DNA from: Methanofollis ethanolicus | GTDB taxonomy: Archaea; Halobacteriota; Methanomicrobia; Methanomicrobiales; Methanofollaceae | Direction: 5' to 3' | DNA: 64,000 bases | Assembly: GCF_001571385.1 (NCBI RefSeq) | Contig: NZ_BCNW01000001.1 | Coordinates: forward strand, 1,736,001-1,800,000 | In this document: positions 7,507 through 16,520 of the stretch, one piece after another | Layout: every line of letters begins with the position of its first letter | Numbering within the stretch: the stretch's first letter is position 1 | Program-made: the position numbers and the translations under genes | Notes under the pieces: model-generated | Database searches by the model: none | What the model was told of the DNA's origin: nothing | What the model saw: only the letters and a program-made list of their open reading frames with translations

Positions 7507-8241
7507 ATGAAAATCGTCGCATTCAACGGGAGCCCGAAGGGGAAGGAGAGCAACACGCACGTCATGGTCGGCGCCTTCCTGGAAGGGGCGGCGAAGGCGG
7601 GGGCAGACGTGGAGAACGTCTTCCTCGCGGAGAAAAAGATCGATCACTGCCTCGGGTGTTTTCAGTGCTGGGCGTCGCCCGCGGCGGAGTGCGTCCTGAA
7701 GGACGACATGGCGGAGTTGATCGGACTGTTCTCCTCCGCCGACATCGTCGTCTTCGCGACGCCCCTCCACAACGACAACATCTCCAGCCGCCTGAAGATC
7801 TTCATCGACCGCCTCCTCCCTCTCGGCAACCCCTATTTTGCCGTGGACGCGGGGGGAGAGACCGTCCATCCCAATAGGGGCGGGGAGTGCCCGACGTTCG
7901 TGATGATCGCAAACTGCGGTTTTCCGGAGCAGAGCCATTTTCAGGTGCTCAGGCTCCTCGCGCAACGGATGGCGCGGAACTACAAGACAGAGTTCGTCGC
8001 CGAGATCTACCGGGGCGGCGGGGCGTGGCTGACAGAACCGGCCGCCGCGGAGGTGGTGGCGAGGTACACGGACCTCGTGAGAGAGGCCGGGGAAGAGGTC
8101 GTGGCGGCAGGGCGACTCTCCGAGGGGACGAGACGGCGCCTCGAAGAACCCCTCATCCCGTCGCCGGACTTTGCCGGGATCTATCGGCAGGCGGTCAACC
8201 GCTACTGGGACGAGGCCCTCGGCGGACGGAAGCAGGCGTGA
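7507..8241 (+). CDS. iron-sulfur flavoprotein / NAD(P)H-dependent FMN reductase family
   Basis: Flavodoxin-fold protein of 244 residues. The phosphate-binding loop for FMN is visible near the N-terminus (GSPKGKESNTH, residues 8-18). It is followed by a compact cysteine cluster C48-x2-C51-x2-C54-x7-C62, matching the CX2CX2CX4-7C pattern of Isf-type proteins, which bind a [4Fe-4S] cluster next to FMN. In methanogens such proteins carry electrons and respond to oxidants; the donor here is unknown. The ATG at 7507 is chosen over GTG 7498 because GGTGG lies just upstream. Three palindromes upstream suggest tight regulation. The 3' end overlaps the convergent GNAT gene by 47 bases. A 26-bp copy of its start lies at 6636. 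Confidence 0.88.
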   Translation: MKIVAFNGSPKGKESNTHVMVGAFLEGAAKAGADVENVFLAEKKIDHCLGCFQCWASPAAECVLKDDMAELIGLFSSADIVVFATPLHNDNISSRLKIFIDRLLPLGNPYFAVDAGGETVHPNRGGECPTFVMIANCGFPEQSHFQVLRLLAQRMARNYKTEFVAEIYRGGGAWLTEPAAAEVVARYTDLVREAGEEVVAAGRLSEGTRRRLEEPLIPSPDFAGIYRQAVNRYWDEALGGRKQA

Positions 8242-8776
8242 GGAGGACATAGAGGTACTCGTCCATGACGACGCCGTCCTTCGTGACCGCCGATTTGTGG
8301 GCCGCCTCCCGTATGAACCCGCACTTCTCCAGCACCCGCATCGAAGCCGGGTTGTTCTCGAATATCCCGGCCTGCAGGCGGACGATCGGGAAGAGGTCGA
8401 AGGCCAGAGGGACGACCGCCCGCACCGCATCGGTCGCGATCCCCCTGCCCCGGTACTCCTCAGAGAGCCAGTACCCGATCTCGGCGGTCCCGCGATAGAC
8501 ATCGAGGAGCGGGTGGATGCCGATGCCGCCCACGGCCTCGCCGTCCACCTCGATAGCCAGCATGAGGGCGGAGGGGGTGTGCGTCGCCATGGCGATGAAG
8601 GTCTCCGCGTCCCTGCGGGTATAGGGGTGGGGGAACGCGTCCCGCATATGGCAGGCGACCGCGGGGTTGTCGGCATGGCGGGCAAGGGCGGGGGCGTCAG
8701 CGGGTGTCCAGTCGCGGAGGACGGACGAGGGGGTTTCGCAACGCATACGGACTTCGGGTGGGAGTTCATCCCGCAT
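8195..8776 (-). CDS. GNAT family N-acetyltransferase (RimJ-like)
   Basis: Acetyl-CoA-dependent acyltransferase of the GNAT fold, close in layout to RimJ/RimL-type enzymes. It has the N-terminal VLRDWTPADAPALARHADNP, the central IGYWLSEEYRGRGIATDA, which holds the acetyl-CoA loop (R-G-R-G-I-A), and the late NPASMRVLEKCGF motif. The acceptor could be a protein N-terminus, an antibiotic or a small amine. The start is uncertain. ATG 8776 follows GGAAGG, but that site lies in a 7-bp hairpin (8777-8796) touching the start codon. ATG 8746 gives the usual family start (MRCETP). The longer frame back to 8923 overlaps the divergent protease gene and is rejected. Confidence 0.88.
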   Translation of the reverse strand: MRDELPPEVRMRCETPSSVLRDWTPADAPALARHADNPAVACHMRDAFPHPYTRRDAETFIAMATHTPSALMLAIEVDGEAVGGIGIHPLLDVYRGTAEIGYWLSEEYRGRGIATDAVRAVVPLAFDLFPIVRLQAGIFENNPASMRVLEKCGFIREAAHKSAVTKDGVVMDEYLYVLLTPASVRRGPRPSSG

Positions 8777-8886
8777 AAACCTTCCACGAAAGGTTTCCCC
8801 GGAGTGATCTCTCCCGCGATGTCCGGACGCCGTCACAAACCGCGAAATAAAAAAATCCTTAATACTCCGCCGGAGAAACGCTATCG

Positions 8887-9756
8887 ATGACACCGTACGA
8901 CCCCGCCTCCCCGTCGACAGCACGGAGAGAGGTGCTCCTCTTTCTCCTCCTCACCCTTGCCCTGAGCAGCGTCGGCTGGGCCCTCACGATTGGCAGCACG
9001 ACGCGGGAGAGCGTCCTCCTCTTCACCCTCGTCACCATGTGGTGCCCCGGCATCGCCGCGGCCCTCACGCGCCTGTACGTCCAGCGCGACCTGAAAGGCT
9101 TCGGCTTTCGCGTCGGCGATCTCCGCTGGCCTCTGGTCGGGATAGTCCTCCCCATCGCCGTCGGCCTCCTGATGTTCGGCGCCGTCTGGGCGAGCGGCGT
9201 CGGCGCGTTCGACACCGAGAGCGCCGCGACGGTCTTCAGCCTCGCCTTCGTCCCCGCCTTCCTCGTCTCCATCCTCTTCAACCTCTTCGCCGCCGCCGGG
9301 GAGGAGATCGGGTGGCGGGGCCTCCTTGTCCCGGAGATGGCGAAGTTCATGGGCTTCACCGAACTCGCCCTCCTCTCCGGCGGCATCTGGACGGCATGGC
9401 ACTTCCCCATGATCCTCTTCTCCAGCTACCACGGCGCCGGCCCCCTCTGGTTCTCGATCGCCGTCTTCATCCCCTCGGTCATGGGTGCCGGCCTCGTCCT
9501 TGCCTGGCTCACCCTGAAGTCCGGGAGCGTCGTCCCGGCCATCCTCTTCCACGGCTTCTGGAACTACTTCATCCAGCAGTTCTACCCGGCCCTCACCGTG
9601 CAGACGGCCGGGACGGAGATGATCCTCGGCGAGTTCGGCTGGGCCTCCCCGGCGATCTACGTCGTCCTGGCCCTCGTCTTCTGGCACTACCGGAGCCTCC
9701 TGCCCGCGACCGGAAGAGACTCTTCCCGGAAAGAGCCAGGAACGCAGACGGTCTGA
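8887..9756 (+). CDS. CPBP family intramembrane metalloprotease
   Basis: A 289-residue polytopic membrane protein of the CAAX-protease/bacteriocin-processing (CPBP, Rce1-like) family. The three family motifs are present and in order: EEIGWRG (E139, E140, R144), WHFP (H172) and HGFWN (H222, N226). These residues form the membrane-embedded active site in Rce1. About seven or eight hydrophobic segments can be seen. Members cleave prenylated proteins in eukaryotes, and act in peptide processing or self-immunity in prokaryotes; no substrate is encoded nearby. The gene diverges from the GNAT gene across a short A+T-rich promoter region. The polar C-terminal tail (about 20 residues) is not conserved in the family. 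Confidence 0.9.
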   Translation: MTPYDPASPSTARREVLLFLLLTLALSSVGWALTIGSTTRESVLLFTLVTMWCPGIAAALTRLYVQRDLKGFGFRVGDLRWPLVGIVLPIAVGLLMFGAVWASGVGAFDTESAATVFSLAFVPAFLVSILFNLFAAAGEEIGWRGLLVPEMAKFMGFTELALLSGGIWTAWHFPMILFSSYHGAGPLWFSIAVFIPSVMGAGLVLAWLTLKSGSVVPAILFHGFWNYFIQQFYPALTVQTAGTEMILGEFGWASPAIYVVLALVFWHYRSLLPATGRDSSRKEPGTQTV

Positions 9757-10057
9757 GAAGAAAAATGAATAGCCGCTCCCCTGTCAAAAAGGCAGGGTAC
9801 ACATCGAGGCCCCGATACACTCTGCACCGCAGGGCCATGACGGCCCTCCCGCAGGTGTTCGCCCCTTCAAGGAAGAGAATGTTTTTCACCGACTGTAGAG
9901 TGTTTCTTTTATCCCCCTTCTCTCTCCACCCCCCGGGACAGGGACTCCCAAGATGCATCCTTCATCCCGGTTAAATTCGACATTCAATCTATTAAACTGC
10001 AAATTACGAGAAATGAAAATCGTAAAATCTATATTTCAAGAATTCATCTGATATACT
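9757..10057. other. intergenic region, no gene
   Basis: No supported gene. A 6-bp hairpin (AGGGCC at 9831-9836, GGCCCT at 9842-9847) may mark a transcript end. An A+T-rich stretch from about 9970 contains a TATA-like CTATATTT near 10029-10036, 22-29 bases before the ATG at 10058. Confidence 0.4.
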
Positions 10058-10660
10058 ATGGCTCTACTCGACATGCTGAAGAACCGGAACCAGAAAGCAG
10101 AACCCGTTCCGGTCGAGTCTTCGAAACCTGAGTGCTATATATGCAGGCGGTCGGAGGAGGACATCGCCGGACTGACGACCGCGATGACGGAAGAGGTCGA
10201 CGTGAAGATCAGTCTTCTCCGCGACAAGATCGGATCGAAAAAGGACGAGGTCGTCCAGTATTATCAATCGATGATCGATCACCTTGCCGGGAACGAATAC
10301 CTCGATTTTAAGATCGAGACAATAAAAACCGACATCCCTCAGTTCGGCAAAAAGATCCCGAACGTCAACGAGATCATCCTGAAAAGCCGCTCCGACTCGG
10401 AGACCGTCCAGGCCGTCGCGGAGAGGTTGAGAGAGTCAATACAGCAGATCTCCACGGACCCGGAGTACGACATCAGTCAGGACCGCCCGGAGATCCAGGA
10501 GGCCTATGACGAGATCCGGTCTCTCGAAGAGGAGAGAGACGCGATCGCCGACGCCCTGGCGATCAGGACGAGAGTGCTGCACACCGCGAAGGGAGGGCAG
10601 GTCACGGTCCACCTCTGCGGCATCTGCTCGGCCCTCCTGGAGAGGCCGCCGGAGAACTGA
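10058..10660 (+). CDS. hypothetical coiled-coil protein with two CxxC pairs
   Basis: A 200-residue soluble protein that I cannot place in a family. Near the N-terminus is C26-Y-I-C29 and near the C-terminus C187-G-I-C190, which together could bind one zinc ion and bring the chain ends together. The region between is highly charged and predicted helical by eye, for example RSLEEERDAIADALAI near residues 155-170. The TATA-like element upstream is placed so that the transcript would start at or very near the ATG, so the message is probably leaderless. The next gene on the same strand begins 73 bases downstream and may belong to the same unit. No function is proposed. Confidence 0.75.
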   Translation: MALLDMLKNRNQKAEPVPVESSKPECYICRRSEEDIAGLTTAMTEEVDVKISLLRDKIGSKKDEVVQYYQSMIDHLAGNEYLDFKIETIKTDIPQFGKKIPNVNEIILKSRSDSETVQAVAERLRESIQQISTDPEYDISQDRPEIQEAYDEIRSLEEERDAIADALAIRTRVLHTAKGGQVTVHLCGICSALLERPPEN

Positions 10661-10733
10661 GAGCGCCCTCTCTCAACCACAGGGGTGAAATAGGCGGTGC
10701 GTTCCATCTATTCCCGACCCTGAGAGTGTAAGC

Positions 10734-11618
10734 ATGGCGGCACTGGACGATTTTCTCGGACCCCTGCACAGCGGCGTATGGGAGGTGGAGGTGCCGAAAT
10801 TTTCGGTCACCGAACCCCTCGGTCCTGCCTGGATACAGTCGGCGATCAACGTCCCGACGCCCGGCACGATAGCCAGTTACCGGAAGGGGCGCTACCATGT
10901 GCACGAGACCTCCACGGAGTGGAAGGTCCACCTGGACCGCTACGACCCGGCGGTCCACCCGCTGATGCACCTGGTGGACGACGCCCCCCTCGTCTTCATG
11001 ATCGCCGCAACCTTCGTGGCGCTCGTCGACACTGTCCGGAGGACGGACGCCGCCGACACGAGAGCGGTCCTTGAGGAGCAGACGACCGCCTGGCAGATGC
11101 TCGTCCTCTTCGGCCTTGCCGGCATGACAGCAGGGGCGTCCGTCGTCCTCCGCCCGATCGTCGCTTTCTCGGCGATCATCCACATCCTGCTCCCCCTCGC
11201 CCTCCTCGTCCTCGGCGTCCTGATCGCCGGGAAAGGTATGGGATCTGGGCCGGTCAGGATCGTCTCGGGCCGGCGCCTCCTCGCCGGTGCGGTCGTGGCC
11301 TTCATCGGCGCCATCTCCTACGCCCTCCCGGTGCGGGTGTGGGGCGTGACCATCTTCGTCCTCATCGGGATATGGGGACTGGGGAGTGCGGTCGCGACCT
11401 TCAAGCGCGTCTCCCGCGGGCGCACGGCCGTCCCCGAAGGATTGTACACCTGGTGTGCGGTCGGGGGCCTCTCCCTCCTCCTCGCCCTTCTGATCGTCGT
11501 GACGCCGGTGGCCTCGGTCGCCCTCCTGACGATCGTCCTCGGGGCGATCACATTCCTTGCCGGTCTCACGCTGGTGGTGAATGGTCTGCGCCTGCGGGAG
11601 AGGACGAGGCGCCGGTGA
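10734..11618 (+). CDS. hypothetical protein with soluble N-domain and membrane C-domain
   Basis: A 294-residue protein. The first 85 or so residues are soluble and contain several aromatic and charged residues. From about residue 85 the chain is hydrophobic with some six or seven membrane segments, broken by short basic loops such as FKRVSRGRT. No family is recognised. The C-terminus is Arg-rich (RLRERTRRR), suggesting that it lies in the cytoplasm by the positive-inside rule. The 3' end overlaps the convergent gene by 53 bases. The gene follows the CxxC protein on the same strand and could be cotranscribed with it. Function unknown. Confidence 0.72.
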   Translation: MAALDDFLGPLHSGVWEVEVPKFSVTEPLGPAWIQSAINVPTPGTIASYRKGRYHVHETSTEWKVHLDRYDPAVHPLMHLVDDAPLVFMIAATFVALVDTVRRTDAADTRAVLEEQTTAWQMLVLFGLAGMTAGASVVLRPIVAFSAIIHILLPLALLVLGVLIAGKGMGSGPVRIVSGRRLLAGAVVAFIGAISYALPVRVWGVTIFVLIGIWGLGSAVATFKRVSRGRTAVPEGLYTWCAVGGLSLLLALLIVVTPVASVALLTIVLGAITFLAGLTLVVNGLRLRERTRRR

Positions 11619-12780
11619 GGGGAGGCGCCTCCCGCGTCGGGAAAAAGAGGGAGGCGTACCTCTCCGCAACGCGGGGGGGGAGAGAGGGTTTCTCCGCGTC
11701 AAGCCACGCGTAGAACCCCGCCATCGAGCGGGCGGGCGTCCGCATGCTCTCGAAGGCCAGGTCGCCCCCCCTGTCCAGGACGATCTTCAGGTACGCCTCC
11801 TTCTCCCGCATCTTGAAGTAGACGACCGGGGTGTACGCCGGGATATCGAAGGCGATCACCGCCCTGCAGAACCTCCGGACCACATCGTCCGCAGAGAGGA
11901 CGGCGTCCTGTATCCTCACCCCCCGGTCGCGGAGCATGGTGCGGACGCCCGCCTCGTCCAGGGTGCCGAGCATGATCTTCTTCGAGAGGGGGTTGACGAC
12001 CGACGCAACCGCGTCCATCCCGCCGTCCGTGCCGGAGAGCAGGGCCCGAACGACCCTCTCCCGGGTGCCGTCGTGGGCCCCCCTGTAGTCGAAGGGGCGC
12101 GTCGGGCGGAAAGAGGTGAGGCTGACGGCCTTCGGGTGCGGCCCCGGCCTTTCCGGCCTCCTCCGCAACGACCCCTCGTAGATCAGGTCCCTCATCTCCT
12201 CGACCGGGTGCGTGATCAGGACGAGGCAGGCGGGTTCGGCCGCGATCCTCTGGATGCTCGCGTACTGCGAGACGTCGACCGACGAGACCAGGACGAAGGG
12301 CACGGTTTTCTGCCCGAGCAGGGTGCCAAGCAACCTCTTCTTGTAGCAGACCTCCTCGTGGAACGTCTTCAGGCCCATGGCCGAGGTGATCACCTCGACA
12401 AAGCCCATGTCCCCGCGGTCGTCGACGAAGAGGAGGTCCATCTCGGCGATCGTCTGCCCGTTCCCCCGGACCGTCAGGTTTCCCTTCTCCGAGTAAAAAA
12501 ATCCGTTCTGGCCGGGGTGCGGGGCAACGTGGGGTTCCTGCATGTCGTCCCCTTTCCTGACGATGGAGTGTATGAGGTCGGCCCGGAGGGAGAGGTCGAG
12601 CATGATCTCGTACACGAGGTACTCGTACCAGCTCCCTTCGGCCCCGCGCTGGACTGCGTAGTCCCCGGAGAAGAGGTTCCATTTCTCATGGTATCCCAGG
12701 TGGCGGAGGGCCCTCTGCGCTATCGTCTCATCGAAAAAGTCGCGGGGGAATGCGTCGTCCAGCCAGGTCAAAAAATCCAT
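11566..12780 (-). CDS. hypothetical protein, possible nuclease-like fold
   Basis: A 404-residue soluble protein with no firm family assignment. Residues around 120-145 read AEMDLLFVDDRGDMGFVEVI, followed by a helix with HEEVCYKKRLLG. This spacing of an acidic residue, a second acidic strand and a charged helix recalls PD-(D/E)XK-type folds, but the usual Lys after the second acid is absent (VEVIT), so catalysis cannot be claimed. The start is ATG 12780 (MDFLTWLDDAF), since the longer frame runs into the divergent transporter's promoter. No clear ribosome-binding site is present, so the message may be leaderless. The 3' end overlaps the upstream membrane-protein gene tail to tail. Confidence 0.68.
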   Translation of the reverse strand: MDFLTWLDDAFPRDFFDETIAQRALRHLGYHEKWNLFSGDYAVQRGAEGSWYEYLVYEIMLDLSLRADLIHSIVRKGDDMQEPHVAPHPGQNGFFYSEKGNLTVRGNGQTIAEMDLLFVDDRGDMGFVEVITSAMGLKTFHEEVCYKKRLLGTLLGQKTVPFVLVSSVDVSQYASIQRIAAEPACLVLITHPVEEMRDLIYEGSLRRRPERPGPHPKAVSLTSFRPTRPFDYRGAHDGTRERVVRALLSGTDGGMDAVASVVNPLSKKIMLGTLDEAGVRTMLRDRGVRIQDAVLSADDVVRRFCRAVIAFDIPAYTPVVYFKMREKEAYLKIVLDRGGDLAFESMRTPARSMAGFYAWLDAEKPSLPPRVAERYASLFFPTREAPPLTGASSSPAGADHSPPA

Positions 12781-12891
12781 TTTCAGATGAGAGAATGGCC
12801 CCGGTGACACATTATCGTTTCTGTTGTGCCAGGGAGGGGCGGGCCTTCTCCTCCGCAACAGGTATCAGGGGGCAGCAGGATACTCCCCGGC

Positions 12892-14109
12892 ATGGTGGGG
12901 AGTGACGATCGGCAGACGGCCGAGTCCACGATCCGAAAGGTCGCCGGGCTCTCTCTCGCCGTGAATGCCGGTCTTGTCGCGGTGAAACTCGTCCTCGCGG
13001 GGGCCTCCGGGAGTCTTGCTCTCGGGGCCGACGCGGTTCACTCGTCCCTGGACGTGCTCGCGTCTCTCGCCCTCCTTGCCGGCATCTGGCTCTCGTCCCG
13101 CACGAGCAGGGAGTTCCCCTACGGCCTCTACAAGGTGGAGAACATCGTCGCCGTCGTCATCTCCCTCCTGGTCTTCCTGACGGCCGGGGAGATCGCGGCC
13201 GAGGCCCTCGCCGGCGAGACGGCGGCCCTGCCTGTCAGCGGGTGGGTGCTCGTCGCCGTCGCGGCCCTGGTCTCTGTCCCGTACCTGCTCGGCACCTATG
13301 AGGTGCGGGTGGGCGACGCCTGTCACTCCCCGAGTCTCGTGGCGGACGGGAGGCAGCACAGGGTGGACGTGCTCGCGACCTCGGTGGTCTTCTTCGCCCT
13401 CCTCGGCCGGAACGTCGGCCTCCCCCTCGACAACCTGGCGGCCCTCGTGGTCGCCGCCTTCATCGCGTATGCGGGGTGGGGCATCCTCAAAGACAGCATG
13501 CGCACTCTCCTCGACGCCTCGGTCGACCACGGGACGCGGGACGTCATCAGGGCCGCGGTCCTGGCCGACCCGATGGTGATCGGCATCAGGGAGTTGACAG
13601 GCCGGAACTCGGGCAGGTACATCTTCGTCGAGGCGACCGTGGCGATGAAGCAGACCGACCTTGCAGAGGCGGCGCTGGTGAGCGACCGCATCGAGGCCAG
13701 GATCCGGGGCCTCGTCCCCAATGTGGAGAGGGTGGTCATCCACCCGGAACCCGGGGAGAGGGCGTGGGTGCGCTATGCCGTCCCCCTCGACGACCTCGAG
13801 GGCGCGGTCAGCCCCCACTTCGGGGAAGCGCCCTATTTCGCCCTCCTCGACATCGGCGTGAAGGAGAGGAGGCTGCAGAGGAAGGAGGTCATCGCGAACC
13901 CGGCCGTCGGGATGGAGAAGCAAAAGGGTCTCCGTGCGGCGGAGATGCTCCTCCTCCACAAACCCGACGTCGTCTTCTCGCGCCAGTCCCTCGCGGGGAA
14001 GTCGCCGGAATATATCTTCGCGTCGGGAAGGGTGCGGATGAGGACGACCGACGCGGCGAGGCTTGCCGATCTCGTCGGGGAGGTCGAGGAGGAGGTGCAG
14101 ACTCTCTGA
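12892..14109 (+). CDS. cation diffusion facilitator fused to a NifX-like domain
   Basis: A 405-residue protein in two parts. The first about 290 residues are a CDF metal-cation/proton antiporter with six membrane segments. The metal-site motifs are visible: ADAVHSSLD in the second segment and VADGRQHRVD in the fifth (Asp/His sets), followed by the cytoplasmic ferredoxin-like domain. The last about 110 residues (from YAVPLDDLEGAVSPHFGEAP) match the dinitrogenase FeMo-cofactor-binding fold of NifX/NifY/NifB tails. The substrate could be Fe(II), Zn(II) or Mn(II); the fused domain makes an iron or metal-cofactor link plausible but unproven. Start ATG 12892 is the first after the divergent gene. 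Confidence 0.85.
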   Translation: MVGSDDRQTAESTIRKVAGLSLAVNAGLVAVKLVLAGASGSLALGADAVHSSLDVLASLALLAGIWLSSRTSREFPYGLYKVENIVAVVISLLVFLTAGEIAAEALAGETAALPVSGWVLVAVAALVSVPYLLGTYEVRVGDACHSPSLVADGRQHRVDVLATSVVFFALLGRNVGLPLDNLAALVVAAFIAYAGWGILKDSMRTLLDASVDHGTRDVIRAAVLADPMVIGIRELTGRNSGRYIFVEATVAMKQTDLAEAALVSDRIEARIRGLVPNVERVVIHPEPGERAWVRYAVPLDDLEGAVSPHFGEAPYFALLDIGVKERRLQRKEVIANPAVGMEKQKGLRAAEMLLLHKPDVVFSRQSLAGKSPEYIFASGRVRMRTTDAARLADLVGEVEEEVQTL

Positions 14110-14153
14110 AAAAACGACTTCGCCGGATCCGGATCGAGCCGCAAGCATTATTA

Positions 14154-14183
14154 CTAATCCAAATTAGTACTAATCATGATTAG
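14154..14183 (+). promoter_or_regulatory. two CTAAT-N4-ATTAG operator-like sites over a start codon
   Basis: CTAATCCAAATTAG (14154-14167) and CTAATCATGATTAG (14170-14183) lie 16 bases apart, centre to centre. The second is a perfect palindrome whose centre is the ATG start codon at 14176-14178. A dimeric regulator bound here would block both transcription and access to the start. Confidence 0.65.
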
Positions 14184-15543
14184 GGTTTTTGTCGACCGGG
14201 TGGAGGAGCGGCGCATACTCGACGAGGAGTGGCAGAAATCGCGAGGGCGGATGATCATCCTGTACGGTCGGCGCCGCATCGGGAAGACCAGGCTCATCAC
14301 CGAGTTCGTGCAGGGGAAAAGGGGCATCCTCTCCTTCTCCGAAGACGTCGCCGCCCAGATCCAGATCAAACAGTTCCAGGCGGAATGCGCAGCCTTCTTC
14401 AACGACGACCTCCTCGCCTCCCTCACGATAGAGACCTGGGACCAGATCTTCACCTACCTCGCCCGAAAACCCCTCACAGAACGGGCCTACCTGGTCATCG
14501 ACGAGTTCACATATCTGATCAAAAACGACCCCTCCATCCTCTCGGCTCTCCAGAAAGCCTGGGACACCGCTCTTTCCGGATCGAACTGGTGCATCCTCCT
14601 CTGCGGTTCCATGCTCGGTCTCATGAGTGACCTCGCCCTCTCGGCCACCTCCCCCCTCTATGGGCGGCGGACAAGGGACATTCTCCTGGAGGCCCTGCCC
14701 TTTGCCCATGCAAAGACATTCCTCGACCAGCCCTTCCCCGACGCCCTGCGGACCTACCTCACCATCGGCGGCATCCCCGAATATCAACTCAAGGCAGCTG
14801 ACTACGGTTCGTTCTCAGCATTTGTCGAAAGGGAATTTTTCTCCCGCTTTGGCTACTTCTACCGTGAGCCCTACTTCATCCTCTCGCAGGAGTTTCGGGA
14901 ACTCAAGACTTACCAGTCGATCCTCCATGCTATCGCGGACGGCAACACCGCACCGGGAGCCATCGCACAGTTCTGTGGCATGGACGCACGCCGCATCTAC
15001 CCCTACCTTGAGGGCATGACCCGCCTCGGGATCGTGGAGCGCGAGCTGCCTCTCCTGGTGGACACCAGGCACGGTGTCTACCAGATAAAAGATACACTCT
15101 TTGACTTCTGGTACTCCTTCGTCTTCCCGAACAGGGAGAGGATCGAGACCGATGCCTTCCACCCCTCTGCCTCTGACATGGACCGTTACTTCGGGAAGCG
15201 TTTTGAGAGGCTTGTGCGCCAGGAGGTCGTACCCGGCATCCTGCCCGGCAGCCGTATCGGCCGGTGGTGGTGGAAGGGCGAGGAGATCGATGTCGTGGCG
15301 GTCGACGAACAGGAGCACAGCATCGTCTTCGGGGAATGTAAATGGGGTGCTCTGGACCGGCGTGACGCGAGAGGGGTGCTCGCCCGCCTGGAGGCGAAGG
15401 CGGAGATGGTCAGGCACGATCGATACCCGAGGGAGCGCTATCTCCTCGTTGCAGGCAGCGTGGAGGGGAAGGAAGACCTGCGGGACGAGGGCTACCTGGT
15501 GTACGACCTGGCCGACATCGAGGTTTTCGTGAGGGAAGAGTGA
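14176..15543 (+). CDS. archaeal AAA-type ATPase with C-terminal DUF234
   Basis: A 455-residue protein of the archaeal STAND-like ATPase family. The Walker A motif GRRRIGKTR lies at residues 31-39. The Walker B strand reads YLVIDEFTYLI. After an extended winged-helix region comes the DUF234 domain, whose EEIDVVAVDE followed by IVFGECKW has the D...E-x-K arrangement of PD-(D/E)XK nucleases. Such genes are abundant and mobile in archaea; suggested roles include defence or signalling, but none is well established. The start codon lies inside a palindromic operator-like site, so the message probably has almost no leader and may be autoregulated. Family confident, role not. Confidence 0.88.
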   Translation: MIRVFVDRVEERRILDEEWQKSRGRMIILYGRRRIGKTRLITEFVQGKRGILSFSEDVAAQIQIKQFQAECAAFFNDDLLASLTIETWDQIFTYLARKPLTERAYLVIDEFTYLIKNDPSILSALQKAWDTALSGSNWCILLCGSMLGLMSDLALSATSPLYGRRTRDILLEALPFAHAKTFLDQPFPDALRTYLTIGGIPEYQLKAADYGSFSAFVEREFFSRFGYFYREPYFILSQEFRELKTYQSILHAIADGNTAPGAIAQFCGMDARRIYPYLEGMTRLGIVERELPLLVDTRHGVYQIKDTLFDFWYSFVFPNRERIETDAFHPSASDMDRYFGKRFERLVRQEVVPGILPGSRIGRWWWKGEEIDVVAVDEQEHSIVFGECKWGALDRRDARGVLARLEAKAEMVRHDRYPRERYLLVAGSVEGKEDLRDEGYLVYDLADIEVFVREE

Positions 15544-15606
15544 CGGACCCCGCACGCCGCTGCCGTCTCCTCGACCTCGTCCTCATGTGACATCACCATT
15601 GCACTA

Positions 15607-16395
15607 TCAGGATTTTATCCGGACATAGATCGTTTTAGAACCAGAACTCCTGAGATCTTTTTCTTGTGTTTCAAACAGGTCGATCGCCTTCACGAGGTCC
15701 CCGAGTTTTTTAAAATGATAATTCCTCGGATCAAAATCAGGGGCTTTTTTCTGGATGTTTTGCCCGACCAGTCCGAGGTGCGCCCATCCATCTTCCCCGG
15801 AAGAGTCTTCTATGGTGTCTGTCAAGAGCCGGATCAGTTCCTTGTTTTGCACCAGTTCGTTTTCCGTGGGTCGTTCTATCTTCGGGATGCCGGCTTTATC
15901 ACTCTCCTCCAGGACAGGCCGCAGGATCTCCGTATAGATAAATTTGTCACAGGCCTCGACAAAGGGTTTTGGCGTCTTTTTTTCACCGAAACCATAGACA
16001 GTGAGCCCGGACTCCCGGATCCTTGACGCAAGCCGGGTAAAGTCACTGTCGCTCGAAACAATACAGAAACCGTCCATCTTTTCGGTGTAGAGAATGTCCA
16101 TCGCATCGATGATCATGGCGCTGTCGGTGGCATTTTTTCCATTCGTATAATTAAATTGCTGAACCGGATGAATGGAGTATTCTAAAAGAGCTTCCTTCCA
16201 TCCCTGGAGTTGAGGGGTGGTCCAGTTGCCATAGATCCTTTTCACATTTGCCGTGCCGTATTTTGCAACTTCATCCAGAAGACCTTTGATTATGCCGGGC
16301 TGGGCATTATCCGCATCGATGAGAACAGCCAATTTTTTCTGGGGCTCTATTGGGCGTGCGATGTACTCCACGACAGTGCAAGAACCATGGAACAC
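15607..16395 (-). CDS. NYN (PIN-like) domain protein with C-terminal LOTUS-like domain
   Basis: A LabA/DUF88-type protein of about 260 residues. The N-terminal NYN domain has the acidic ribonuclease-like motifs LIDADNAQPG, KNATDSAMIIDAMD and SSDSDFTRLASRIRESG, which in the PIN/NYN group bind metal for RNA cleavage. After a charged linker, the C-terminal part (about residues 185-255) resembles an OST-HTH/LOTUS domain, ending KLGDLVKAIDLFE. This architecture is widespread and linked to RNA turnover. Two GTG starts are possible: 16395 and 16371. The second, beginning VEYIARPIEPQKKL, is better placed relative to the TATA-like AAATATTA near 16405. The gene is more A+T-rich than its surroundings. 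Confidence 0.87.
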   Translation of the reverse strand: MFHGSCTVVEYIARPIEPQKKLAVLIDADNAQPGIIKGLLDEVAKYGTANVKRIYGNWTTPQLQGWKEALLEYSIHPVQQFNYTNGKNATDSAMIIDAMDILYTEKMDGFCIVSSDSDFTRLASRIRESGLTVYGFGEKKTPKPFVEACDKFIYTEILRPVLEESDKAGIPKIERPTENELVQNKELIRLLTDTIEDSSGEDGWAHLGLVGQNIQKKAPDFDPRNYHFKKLGDLVKAIDLFETQEKDLRSSGSKTIYVRIKS

Positions 16396-16520
16396 GATAA
16401 TATTTCCGATTTTGTTTTATTTTTACAAATGGTAAACATATATCTCTCGTATGCCTGTTTTGTTGGGCCTGAAACGCCATTTTTTCCTGCGTGATTTGGC
16501 GCCATTTTCACTCCGATACA

